Source of the DNA: RUG563 sp964423675
GTDB lineage: Bacteria > Bacillota > Clostridia > Christensenellales > Aristaeellaceae
Reading direction: 5' to 3'
Length of the DNA stretch: 20,523 bases
Assembly: GCA_964423675.1 (NCBI GenBank)
Contig: CAYRFP010000041.1
Span: 1 to 20,523 of the forward strand
Positions 1 to 6,262 of the stretch are shown in pieces (the first letter of the stretch is position 1; every line of letters begins with the position of its first letter). A model generated the notes under the pieces. That model worked only from the letters and a program-made list of their open reading frames with translations. It ran no database searches and was not told where the DNA came from. The position numbers were made by a program, and so were the translations under genes.

Positions 1-557
1 CCCTCCTCTTTGGCGCGGACTTCGATTTCCCGAACCGTGGCAGCAGCGTCATGGAACGCTTCCTTCTGCACCCGGTCGATCACCATCTGCCGGGCCTCGT
101 CCTGGGTCATAGTAGCGATGCGCTCCAATTCGGTAATTTGCTTTTGCTTATACTCTTCCGCTTCGTCTTCCAGCTTCTGGGCGTTTTCGAACTTTTTGTT
201 CAGCTCCTCTTCCCGCTGGGTAAGGCCGTCTCGCTTCTTTTCCAGCTGTTCTTCGCGCTTATCCAGGTTTTCCTCCCGCTGAATCATGCGCCGTTCAGAA
301 CGCTGGATTTCCGCGCGCCGGGTGCGGATTTCCTTGTCCAGTTCGGTCTTGAGATGAAGAATTTCTTCCTTCGCCTCAAGCAACATTTCCTTTTTCTTGT
401 CGTCTGCCTTGCGGGTTGCATCGTCCAGGAGCTTTTTCGCGTATTCTTCCGTGCGGCCTATTTTTTTCTCCGCCACGTTTTTGCGATACAGGAAGCCGCC
501 GTATGCGCCAGCTGCGCCGGCGATCAGGGCTGCCAGAATAATCCATAGGGCAATCAT
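1..557 (-). CDS. rny: Ribonuclease Y, N-terminal part (cut by window edge)
   Basis: RNase Y is the membrane-anchored endoribonuclease that starts mRNA decay in Firmicutes. The 185 complete codons visible start with an N-terminal membrane helix (about residues 2-24, MIALWIILAALIAGAAGAYG), followed by a long charged coiled coil rich in Lys, Glu and Arg (for example LDKREEQLEKK), as in the RNase Y family. The KH and HD domains, about 330 further residues, lie beyond the left edge, so catalytic residues cannot be checked. The start is the ATG at 557-555, preceded on the minus strand by AGGAGG. I found no convincing SigA promoter between this gene and the terminator at 634-660, so expression may depend on readthrough from the promoter at 869-897. 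Identification is firm for an N-terminal fragment. Confidence 0.9.
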   Translation of the reverse strand, partial: MIALWIILAALIAGAAGAYGGFLYRKNVAEKKIGRTEEYAKKLLDDATRKADDKKKEMLLEAKEEILHLKTELDKEIRTRRAEIQRSERRMIQREENLDKREEQLEKKRDGLTQREEELNKKFENAQKLEDEAEEYKQKQITELERIATMTQDEARQMVIDRVQKEAFHDAAATVREIEVRAKEE

Positions 558-633
558 GTCAAATTCCTCCTTTCGATAACCGATTTTTCCATAGTTTTTG
601 TTTTCTCGTGTTTATCAGTTGAAAGACCGCACG

Positions 634-660
634 AAAAAAATGCCGTTTTTTCGCACGGCA
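634..660 (-). terminator. Intrinsic terminator before rny
   Basis: On the minus strand TGCCG and CGGCA (641-660) pair around a 10-nt loop and are followed directly by seven T residues (634-640). The stem is short but the U-tract is clean. It ends the putative RNA and could act as an attenuator for rny. Confidence 0.6.
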
Positions 661-862
661 AAGCTGCATTTCTGATACCGCGTGCTGCCAGCACGCAAGC
701 TTACACACAACTAAAACACACTATCGCCCGCCGGCAGCGCCGGGGTGCGCCATATGCTAAAGCGGCAAACGCCTGCATAGAAAACCCATCTGGGAACAAC
801 TACTGTATCCGAAAACAGCTTATCCACTGCGCCGAGACGCAGTCGGACTTTTTAGCCGATCA
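634..862 (-). ncRNA. Probable structured noncoding RNA or long rny leader
   Basis: This minus-strand unit of about 229 nt is bounded by a near-consensus SigA promoter (869-897) and an intrinsic terminator (634-660), and has no plausible ORF. Local hairpins read on the minus strand include ACTGCG/CGCAGT with a TCTCGG loop, TATGC/GCATA enclosing GGC-GTTT-GCC, CCGGC-GCT-GCCGG, and GCGTGCT-GGC-AGCACGC. The 5' and 3' ends do not pair into one long rod, which argues against 6S RNA. No T-box core (TGGNACC) is visible. Size and domain-like folding would fit the raiA RNA class or another Firmicutes RNA, but I cannot match a consensus by eye. It may be a free RNA or an attenuated leader of rny, 77 nt downstream of the terminator. 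Confidence 0.5.
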
Positions 863-868
863 TATCTT

Positions 869-897
869 ATTGTACACAGATTTTGTCCATCTGTCAA
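869..897 (-). promoter_or_regulatory. SigA promoter of the RNA unit upstream of rny
   Basis: Minus strand: a perfect -35 TTGACA (897-892), a 17-bp spacer and a -10 TACAAT (874-869). Expected transcription start is near 862. It is divergent from the promoter at 932-960, with about 34 bp between the two -35 boxes. Confidence 0.8.
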
Positions 898-931
898 GGC
901 TAAAAGCCACCTCCATGCTGAGAACAGGGCA

Positions 932-960
932 TTTACTTTTTTGCAAAATTCGTGTATAAT
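932..960 (+). promoter_or_regulatory. SigA promoter of the TM1266-regulator operon
   Basis: The -35 is TTTACT (932-937), the spacer 17 bp, and the -10 a perfect TATAAT (955-960). Transcription should start near 967, giving a leader of roughly 190 nt before the regulator start codon at 1159. Confidence 0.8.
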
Positions 961-965
961 GGCGC

Positions 966-1082
966 TGCGCCAGAAGCCGCAAGCCTGCGTGGACGGGAAA
1001 ACCGCCCATAAGGGGGAGGGGCGGCGCAAAAAAAGTCTCCCTTGCGGGCAAGGATGCGTCCCGGCCCGGAAGCGAAAGGAGG
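966..1082 (+). promoter_or_regulatory. GC-rich structured 5' leader, riboswitch candidate
   Basis: TGCGCC (966-971) pairs perfectly with GGCGCA (1023-1028), closing a domain that contains further possible stems (CGCA-AGCC-TGCG; ACCGCCC with GGGGCGG). After an A-rich linker (1029-1034) a second hairpin CCTTG-CGGG-CAAGG follows, and then the ribosome site AAAGGAGG. GGACG near 991 could pair with CGTCC near 1058 as a long-range contact. I looked for hallmark cores of TPP, cobalamin, guanidine-I, fluoride, ZTP and c-di-GMP riboswitches and recognised none. The structure is visible; a ligand or a function is not. Confidence 0.35.
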
Positions 1083-1169
1083 AAATTCTATGTGGTATTT
1101 TCAGGATGGGGCATGACCTTCTTTTTGGGACATGCTTATTTTTATGGAGGGAAAGCCCATGACGGATGA
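1075..1169 (+). other. Two overlapping mini-ORFs in the leader (8 and 18 codons)
   Basis: A textbook ribosome site AAAGGAGG (1075-1082) lies 7 nt before an ATG at 1090 encoding MWYFQDGA and then TGA (1090-1116). The stop overlaps the ATG (1113) of a second mini-ORF, MTFFLGHAYFYGGKAHDG (1113-1169), whose end overlaps the start of the regulator gene at 1159. The best ribosome site of the transcript therefore serves a tiny ORF. These may be leader peptides that couple translation, or the remnant of a small gene. Nothing by homology supports them. Confidence 0.3.
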
Positions 1170-1431
1170 ACGAATCGGGTTTGTGGGCGTCGTCATCGAG
1201 AACTTAAGCCAGACCGCACGGGTGAACCAGGTGGTTGGGCAGTTTCAGGAATTGGTGACGGGCCGCATCGGCGTGCCGGATCATGCCCGGAGCATGGCGG
1301 TTATCGGTCTGCTGGTACGGGGAGAAAGCGCCCGGATTGGCCAATTTACTGGGAAACTGGGCAATATTCCGGGAGTTCAGGTAAAAAGCGCATTAACAAA
1401 AAGCGAACGAAAGGAAATGGAACAGCCATGA
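1159..1431 (+). CDS. TM1266-family putative iron-only hydrogenase system regulator
   Basis: This 90-residue protein (MTDERIGFVGVVIENLSQTA...) matches the small TM1266-type family. Its members have an ACT/ferredoxin-like fold related to the NikR C-terminal domain and are annotated as putative regulators because they sit near [FeFe]-hydrogenase maturation genes. The pattern RIGFVGVVIEN, then IGVPDHARSMAVIGLLVRG, then GKLGNIPGVQVKSALTK is the family's beta-alpha-beta layout. I chose the ATG at 1159 because GGAGG (1146-1150) is 8 nt upstream; an in-frame ATG at 1132 has no ribosome site and adds nine residues. The stop overlaps the next start (ATGA, 1428-1431), so the two products are translationally coupled. 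No hydrogenase or maturase gene is in the window. The ligand and the target are unknown for the family. Confidence 0.8.
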   Translation: MTDERIGFVGVVIENLSQTARVNQVVGQFQELVTGRIGVPDHARSMAVIGLLVRGESARIGQFTGKLGNIPGVQVKSALTKSERKEMEQP

Positions 1432-2390
1432 AAAAGATGATGAAGCTGCTGGCGGCGCTGCTGCTGGCAATGGGGATTGCTATGGTAGCCTGCACAGCGG
1501 AGGAAACCCCGGTGGTACGGGTGGGTGGCCTGAAGGGCCCCACTGGCATGGCTCTGGCACATATGATGACGGAGAATGACGGCTCCTATGCCTTTACCCT
1601 GGCTGGAGCGCCGGAGGAACTCACCGGCCAGATTATTCAGGGAAACGTAGATATGGCGGCGGTGCCGATCAATCTGGGCGCAGTGCTGTATAACAAAACG
1701 CAGGGCGGGGTGCAGGGCCTGTCGCTGATTACGCGGGGCATGCTCTACGTGCTGGAAAAGGGCGATTCTGTGCAGGCTGTGGCCGATTTGCAGGGAAAGA
1801 CCATCGTGTCCGCCGGTCAGGGCGCTACGCCGGAATACGTGATGCAGTATATTCTGGAAAAGAACGGCGTGGAAGCCACACTGGATTTTAAGAGTGAGCA
1901 TGCGGAAGTGACCACTCTGGCGGTTAACGGCATGGCGGATATTGTGCTGGTGCCCGAACCCCATGTGACCACCCTGCTGATGAAGGATGCGTCCTATCGC
2001 GTTGCGCTGGATATTACCGATGAATTTGCCAGAACGGCCGACGAAAACGGCAATCCTGAAGCGCAGCTGAGCATGAGCGTGGTGATCGTGCGCACGGAGT
2101 TTGCCAAGGAGCATCCGGAACTTGTGGAAAAGTTTATGGCCGATTTGGAAGCGTCCATTGCTTTTGCCAATGAAAATGTGGAAGTTGCGGCGCAGGAAAT
2201 CGTGGATCAGGGAATTATTGCCGCTGCGGCTGTGGCGCAAAAGGCGCTGCCCTCCTGCAGACTGGTGTTTGTTTCCGGCGCGGATATGAAGGCTCAGGCT
2301 GCCCCGCTGTATGAGATTCTGTTTGCGGCTAATCCCGCCTCCGTGGGCGGAACGCTGCCGGGCGCGGATTTCTTCTACGCGGCGGAATAA
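1428..2390 (+). CDS. ABC transporter substrate-binding lipoprotein, NMT1/SsuA-like
   Basis: This 320-residue extracytoplasmic solute-binding protein begins with a lipoprotein signal: MKKMMK, a hydrophobic core, and a lipobox ending MVAC with Cys22. The mature part has the type II periplasmic-binding layout of the NMT1/SsuA/TauA group: VVRVGGLKGPTGMALAHMM, a QIIQGNVDMAAVPINLG segment, LQGKTIVSAGQGATPEYVMQYIL, and a second-lobe GMADIVLVPEPHVTTLL. Substrates in this group include sulfonates, nitrate and pyrimidine precursors, so the ligand cannot be named. It is coupled by ATGA to the TM1266-type regulator. No permease or ATPase gene follows; a hairpin at 2441-2464 and an unrelated gene come next. 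It must borrow a distant transporter or act as a sensor. Confidence 0.85.
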   Translation: MKKMMKLLAALLLAMGIAMVACTAEETPVVRVGGLKGPTGMALAHMMTENDGSYAFTLAGAPEELTGQIIQGNVDMAAVPINLGAVLYNKTQGGVQGLSLITRGMLYVLEKGDSVQAVADLQGKTIVSAGQGATPEYVMQYILEKNGVEATLDFKSEHAEVTTLAVNGMADIVLVPEPHVTTLLMKDASYRVALDITDEFARTADENGNPEAQLSMSVVIVRTEFAKEHPELVEKFMADLEASIAFANENVEVAAQEIVDQGIIAAAAVAQKALPSCRLVFVSGADMKAQAAPLYEILFAANPASVGGTLPGADFFYAAE

Positions 2391-2440
2391 CAAAGGAAAT
2401 TGCAGCGCACTTTCGTATCTTTGAAACGAAAAAACTAAAT

Positions 2441-2464
2441 GCCCGGCTGCGTTTGCAGCCGGGC
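2441..2464 (+). terminator. Strong hairpin after the lipoprotein gene
   Basis: GCCCGGCTGC and GCAGCCGGGC form a perfect 10-bp stem with a GTTT loop. The downstream GATTGTATTATTTC is only moderately T-rich, so it is a probable but not ideal intrinsic terminator. Confidence 0.55.
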
Positions 2465-2569
2465 GATTGTATTATTTCAGCAGGAAAAAGCTACTTTCAG
2501 GCGAATTTCTGATACAAACGCCGGAAAAGCTGGCATACTAAAGCTGTGCTTGAAAGGAGCGATGAAGCC

Positions 2570-2989
2570 ATGGAACAGATTGTGAACGAGATGAAGAAGG
2601 TGCTCAAGGCGGGTATCGGCGCGGTGGCGACCGGCGTGGAAAAAACGCAGGAAGCCATTGAAACCCTGGCACAGAAGGGCGAGCCGCTGTATGAACAGGC
2701 GAAAACAGCGGTGGCAGATGCGGCGGATAAGGTGAAAAAGGCCGTGGTGGACAGCGGAATTGCCGATGCGTTTTCCTGTCCGCCCCGAACCGATAGGGTT
2801 ATTCGGGAATTGCAACAAATGACGCAGGAGGAATTGGACGAAATCACTGCCGCCATTCAGGATATTTATCCATCCCGTCCGGCAAAGGCACAGCCGGAAG
2901 GGGAAAACGAAGCTGCGTCCCCGGCAGAGAACGAGCGACGGATGGTGGATCTGGACGAGGATGATAATTCTGCTCCAGAAGAAGATTGA
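2570..2989 (+). CDS. Phasin-like helical protein, function unknown
   Basis: The 139-residue product is almost wholly predicted helix and lacks a signal peptide or membrane segment. Residues about 5-60 (MKKVLKAGIGAVATGVEKTQ, then QAKTAVADAADKVKKAVVDS) are an amphipathic Ala/Lys/Glu coiled coil like phasin or PhaF-type proteins. A second helical stretch (IRELQQMTQEELDEITAAIQ) follows and the tail is acidic and low in complexity (VDLDEDDNSAPEED). I chose ATG 2570 because GAAAGGAG (2552-2559) lies 10 nt upstream; a GTG at 2546 precedes that ribosome site. It stands alone between two terminators. There are no PHA synthesis genes in the window, so a granule role is not implied. I regard it as a hypothetical protein that is likely real from its ribosome site and codon use. 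Confidence 0.65.
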   Translation: MEQIVNEMKKVLKAGIGAVATGVEKTQEAIETLAQKGEPLYEQAKTAVADAADKVKKAVVDSGIADAFSCPPRTDRVIRELQQMTQEELDEITAAIQDIYPSRPAKAQPEGENEAASPAENERRMVDLDEDDNSAPEED

Positions 2990-3019
2990 GCCCGCCGCAG
3001 TGAAAAAAGCTTATGAAAA

Positions 3020-3062
3020 AGCGCCTCTTCGCAGTTGCATGCTGGAAGGGGCGCTATTTTTT
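3020..3062. terminator. Bidirectional intrinsic terminator
   Basis: AGCGCCTCTTC (3020-3030) pairs with GAAGGGGCGCT (3045-3055), an 11-bp stem with one G-U pair, followed by ATTTTTT on the plus strand and TTTTTC on the minus strand. It serves both the phasin-like gene and the convergent oxidoreductase gene. Confidence 0.85.
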
Positions 3063-3074
3063 GCAAGGTGCAGT

Positions 3075-4157
3075 TTATTTCACTGTCTCGGCCATTTCTT
3101 GAGCCATCAGGCTCAACTCCGCCGCCTTGAAAGCGTGGGCCTGCGTCATGGCGGTTTCAGTGCGGTTCAGGCAATCCAGGATCAATTGACCAAAAAAGGG
3201 AAAGCCGGTTACGCCGGAGGCGTTGATATATTTTTCCCCTTCGTCGTTTACCAGGAAGATGTGGTCACCGCCGGGCTGATCGGTGCCCACGTTGATGTAT
3301 TTGCGCAGTTCGATATAGCCCTTGTCTCCCAAAATCAGGGTGCGCCCATCGCCCCAGACGCGTAGCCCATCCGGGGTGAACCAATCGGTACGAAAATAGA
3401 GAGTAGAGCCGTTTTGTCCGGTGATCATGCAATCGCCGAAATCCTCCAATTCAGGAAACTGGGGATGACCGTAATGCCCCACCCGGCTGGAAACTACCCG
3501 TCCGTCCGTTTCCTTGGAAAAATGGAGATACTGCTCAATTTGATGGCTGCCAATATCGCACAAAATTCCGCCGTACTGCGCATGACGGAAGAACCAGTCT
3601 GGCCGCTTTTTCGGCGGCCCCAGGCGATGGGGGCCAAAGCCGCTGACTTGGATCACCTGACCAATGACTCCCGCGTCCAGCATATAGCCAGCCAGCACCC
3701 CGGCTTCGGAATGCAGCCGTTCGGAATAATAAACCATGTATTTGCGTCCGGTTTGCCGTGCTTTTTCCCGGGCCAAAGCCAATTGTGCCAGAGCGGTAAA
3801 GGGTGCTTTATCGGTGAAATAATCCTTTCCAGCGTCCATAACCCGTAGCCCCAGGGCGCATCGATCGCAGGGAATGGCGGCCGCGGCGATCAGACGGGTA
3901 TCCCGGTCGCTGAGCACCTGCTCTTCCGCAGCGGCGGGGATGGCCTGAGGGAAAGCATGGCGGAAGGCCGCTACTTTTTTAGGATCCGGATCGTAGACAT
4001 ATTTCAGCGTTGCGCCTGCGTCTAACAGGGCCTGACACATGCCGTAGATGTGGCCGTGCTCCAGCGCGATGGCGGAGAAAACGAATTCGCCCGGCTGAAC
4101 AACGGGTTGGGGCTTGCCCTGGGGCATGTAATGCATGCCGTCTGAAGCGTTCAACAT
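3075..4157 (-). CDS. Gfo/Idh/MocA family oxidoreductase
   Basis: This 360-residue NAD(P)-dependent dehydrogenase family protein has an N-terminal Rossmann half with PDPKKVAAFRHAFP (the usual post-strand D-x-D/K region) and the conserved lysine motif TDKAPFT, equivalent to the family's EKP. The C-terminal alpha/beta domain includes GGILCDIGSHQIEQYL (equivalent to GG...D.G.H) and WGDGRTLILGDKGYIELRKY. The usual GxGxxG dinucleotide loop is not evident; the N-terminus reads FSAIALEHGHIYGMCQALL instead. The start is ATG 4157-4155, with GGAGGAGGA just upstream on the minus strand; the frame is open further upstream but has no such ribosome site. Substrates in this family are mostly sugars, inositols and related polyols; the substrate here is unknown. 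The gene is a single unit divergent from gapA. Confidence 0.88.
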   Translation of the reverse strand: MLNASDGMHYMPQGKPQPVVQPGEFVFSAIALEHGHIYGMCQALLDAGATLKYVYDPDPKKVAAFRHAFPQAIPAAAEEQVLSDRDTRLIAAAAIPCDRCALGLRVMDAGKDYFTDKAPFTALAQLALAREKARQTGRKYMVYYSERLHSEAGVLAGYMLDAGVIGQVIQVSGFGPHRLGPPKKRPDWFFRHAQYGGILCDIGSHQIEQYLHFSKETDGRVVSSRVGHYGHPQFPELEDFGDCMITGQNGSTLYFRTDWFTPDGLRVWGDGRTLILGDKGYIELRKYINVGTDQPGGDHIFLVNDEGEKYINASGVTGFPFFGQLILDCLNRTETAMTQAHAFKAAELSLMAQEMAETVK

Positions 4158-4190
4158 GGCTCCTCCTCCTGAAACAGTTTTGTTTGTTCT

Positions 4191-4196
4191 ATTATA
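4191..4196 (-). promoter_or_regulatory. -10 box of the oxidoreductase promoter
   Basis: A perfect TATAAT on the minus strand lies 34 nt upstream of the start codon. At 17 bp spacing the -35 would be TTTTCT, a poor match, which suggests a regulated or weak promoter. Confidence 0.55.
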
Positions 4197-4253
4197 GCAA
4201 AAGCGGTGGCCAAAGAAAAGAGCAGGCGGGCATAATTTGCCCCGTGGGAGGGC

Positions 4254-4282
4254 TTGCCAAATAGGCGAATTATGGGTATAAT
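4254..4282 (+). promoter_or_regulatory. SigA promoter of gapA
   Basis: TTGCCA (4254-4259), a 17-bp spacer and a perfect TATAAT (4277-4282). The leader contains an 8-bp hairpin GAATTGTC/GACGATTC (4293-4315) just after the expected start, which could stabilise the mRNA or bind a regulator. Confidence 0.85.
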
Positions 4283-4349
4283 AACAGGTGGTGAATTGTC
4301 TGAATCGGACGATTCCTGCCAATGCAAACTTTGTGAGGAGGTCTTTCCC

Positions 4350-5366
4350 ATGGTTAAGGTTGCAATCAATGGTTTCGGCCGCATTGGCCGTCTTGCTTTC
4401 CGTCAGATGTTCGGCGCTGAAGGCTACGAAGTGGTGGCTATCAACGATCTGACCAGCCCCGCTATGCTGGCGCATCTGCTCAAGTATGATACGGCGCAGG
4501 GCTCTTACTGCGGCTTTATCGGCGAAAATAAGCACACCGTGTCCGCCACCGAAGATTCCATCATCGTGGACGGCAAGGAAATCAAGATCTATGCTGAAAA
4601 GGATGCTGCCAACTGCCCCTGGGGCAAGCTGGATGTGGACGTGGTGCTGGAGTGCACCGGCTTCTACTGCAGCAAGGAAAAGAGCCAGGCGCATATCAAC
4701 GCTGGCGCCAAGAAGGTCGTCATCTCTGCCCCCGCTGGCAATGATCTGAAGACCATCGTGTTCTCCGTGAACGAAAATACCCTGACCAAGGAAGACAACA
4801 TCATTTCCTGCACCACCAACTGCCTGGCTCCCATGGCGAAGGCTCTGAATGATGCCTATGCTATCCAGAGCGGCATCATGACCACCGTGCATGCTTATAC
4901 CGGCGACCAGATGATTCTGGACGGCCCCCATCGGAAGGGCGATCTGCGCCGTGCCCGTGCTGGCGCGCAGAACATCGTGCCTAACTCCACTGGCGCTGCC
5001 AAGGCGATCGGCCTGGTTATCCCCGAACTGAACGGCAAGCTGATCGGCTCCGCTCAGCGCGTGCCTGTCTGCACCGGTTCCACCACCATCCTGGTTGCCG
5101 TTGTGAAGGGCAAGGATGTGACCAAGGATTCCGTGAACGCCGCCATGAAGGCTCAGGCTTCCGCTTCCTTCGGCTACAACGAAGAACCCATCGTGTCTTC
5201 CGACGTGATCGGCATGAAGTATGGCTCTCTGTTCGATGCGACGCAGACCATGGTTGCTAAGCTGGACGAGGATACCTATCAGGTGCAGGTTGTGTCCTGG
5301 TACGACAACGAGAACTCCTACACCTCTCAGATGGTTCGCACCATCAAGTACTTCGCTGAGCTGTAA
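4350..5366 (+). CDS. gapA: Glyceraldehyde-3-phosphate dehydrogenase
   Basis: This cytosolic glycolytic enzyme oxidises glyceraldehyde 3-phosphate to 1,3-bisphosphoglycerate. It has 338 residues, normal for the family. The NAD-binding loop INGFGRIGR is at residues 6-14 and Asp33 (INDLTSP) is the usual NAD-selecting position. The catalytic Cys154 lies in SCTTNCLAP, His181 in HAYTGDQ, and STGAAKAIGLVIPELNGK contributes to the phosphate sites. The C-terminal WYDNENSYTSQMVR is canonical. The start is ATG 4350 with GAGGAGG (4335-4341) upstream. It is monocistronic, between a strong promoter and a strong terminator, which fits a highly expressed gene; its codons are strongly biased (GGC, CTG, AAG). 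The other glycolytic gene here is gpmI. The NAD-linked glycolytic form is far more likely than the NADP-linked one. Confidence 0.97.
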   Translation: MVKVAINGFGRIGRLAFRQMFGAEGYEVVAINDLTSPAMLAHLLKYDTAQGSYCGFIGENKHTVSATEDSIIVDGKEIKIYAEKDAANCPWGKLDVDVVLECTGFYCSKEKSQAHINAGAKKVVISAPAGNDLKTIVFSVNENTLTKEDNIISCTTNCLAPMAKALNDAYAIQSGIMTTVHAYTGDQMILDGPHRKGDLRRARAGAQNIVPNSTGAAKAIGLVIPELNGKLIGSAQRVPVCTGSTTILVAVVKGKDVTKDSVNAAMKAQASASFGYNEEPIVSSDVIGMKYGSLFDATQTMVAKLDEDTYQVQVVSWYDNENSYTSQMVRTIKYFAEL

Positions 5367-5466
5367 GAGGCCAGTGGGTGTCTCCATTTCCGCCAATCGT
5401 TGTGGAACCTGGAGTTGTGCGCCGCGCCCAATTGGGCGTTTCGCCGAGTAGTAATCGGTTTAGCAC

Positions 5467-5504
5467 AGGCATCCGCTCTTTTTGGAGAGCGGATGCCTTT
5501 TTTT
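5467..5504 (+). terminator. Intrinsic terminator of gapA
   Basis: A 13-bp perfect stem (5467-5479 with 5486-5498, AGGCATCCGCTCT/AGAGCGGATGCCT) is followed by TTTTTT. Between it and the stop codon lies a perfect 14-bp palindrome CGCCCAATTGGGCG (5425-5438). Confidence 0.92.
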
Positions 5505-5660
5505 CAGAAAAAAGTGGCTCTTGCTATTGGCTGTAGTGCATTTTATGCTGGCTTTTGCCAATGCAGCGATTAATAGAAAACTCGGCGATTGATGCTGCAA
5601 TCCATGCGTCCAGTAACGAAAAACCCTCCCTTGCACGAATGGGCGGTAGCCATAAAACAG

Positions 5661-5688
5661 TTGTTTGATTTGTTGTGGTTGTTATAAT
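5661..5688 (+). promoter_or_regulatory. SigA-like promoter of the P-loop NTPase gene
   Basis: TTGTTT (5661-5666), a 16-bp spacer and TATAAT (5683-5688). It overlaps the most upstream in-frame start candidate (GTG 5675), which therefore cannot be translated from this transcript. Confidence 0.55.
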
Positions 5689-5740
5689 GCAACCAACTTA
5701 TGATAGTAATAATCAGTTAAACAAACTGGAACTTGTAGGG

Positions 5741-6262
5741 ATGAAGATAATGATTGTTCTAATTACAGGTGCATCGCATACAGGCAAAACGGTACTTGCT
5801 CAAAAATTGCTTGAAAAATATAAATATCCATATCTATCAATAGACCATCTGAAAATGGGTTTAATTCGTAGCGGAAATACAGAACTCACCCCTATGGATG
5901 ATAATGGATTAACCGAATACTTGTGGCCGATTGTTCGTGAAATGACAAAAACCGCCATTGAGAACAATCAGAGCTTAATTGTCGAAGGTTGCTATATTCC
6001 ATTCGATTGGCAAACGGACTTTGAGCCGCAATATCTTGACCATATTAAATACTATTGTTTGGTGATGAGTGAGAACTATATAAGAAATTATTTTGCAGAC
6101 ATAAAGGGATATGCAAATGCCATCGAGAATCGTTTGGACGACGAATGGTACACAATGGAGCGTGCATTGGCAGACAATGCAGAAGTGCTATCCCTTGCAA
6201 AAAAGTATCATGTGAACTATGTACTCATTGAAGATAAATATGAAATAAGCATTGAATTATAA
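5741..6262 (+). CDS. P-loop NTPase, small-molecule-kinase-like, probably acquired
   Basis: From ATG 5741 the product has 173 residues; ATG 5750, three codons later and 9 nt after AGGG, is an equally good start. A Walker A motif GASHTGKT is at residues 10-17 and is followed by a helix (VLAQKLLEKY) and a LSIDHLKMG segment, as in adenylate-kinase-like, zeta-toxin-like and 2-phosphoglycerate-kinase-like ATPases. SLIVEGCYIPFDW may be the Walker B-like strand. No DNA-binding or membrane segment is visible. Base composition is strikingly AT-rich: 5821-5880 has 19 G or C of 60, against clearly GC-rich neighbours, and codon use differs accordingly. It lies between gapA and deoC, both core genes, with repeat-like debris downstream, which fits horizontal acquisition. 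The substrate is unknown. Confidence 0.75.
   Translation: MKIMIVLITGASHTGKTVLAQKLLEKYKYPYLSIDHLKMGLIRSGNTELTPMDDNGLTEYLWPIVREMTKTAIENNQSLIVEGCYIPFDWQTDFEPQYLDHIKYYCLVMSENYIRNYFADIKGYANAIENRLDDEWYTMERALADNAEVLSLAKKYHVNYVLIEDKYEISIEL

Noticed and set aside
634..862. 6S RNA or T-box identity for the RNA before rny
   Set aside because: The two ends do not pair into a long rod as in 6S RNA, and no TGGNACC anti-terminator core or specifier loop is visible.
1377..2393. Long minus-strand open frame opposite the lipoprotein gene
   Set aside because: His/Arg/Gln-rich composition typical of an antisense shadow, no ribosome site and no family resemblance.
4158..5396. Upstream extension of the oxidoreductase reading frame by over 400 codons on the minus strand
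   Set aside because: It is antisense to gapA, has no ribosome site, and the family domain begins at the ATG at 4157 with a strong AGGAGG-type site. The openness reflects the GC-biased codon use of gapA on the other strand.
5508..5592. Hydrophobic peptide RKKWLLLLAVVHFMLAFANAA... after the gapA terminator
   Set aside because: No start codon with a ribosome site, and it begins inside the terminator T-tract. It may be gene debris, mentioned under the acquired patch.
5675..5740. Longer form of the P-loop NTPase starting at GTG 5675
   Set aside because: The promoter -10 box (5683-5688) lies downstream of that codon, and the Walker A region is correctly placed from ATG 5741 or 5750.
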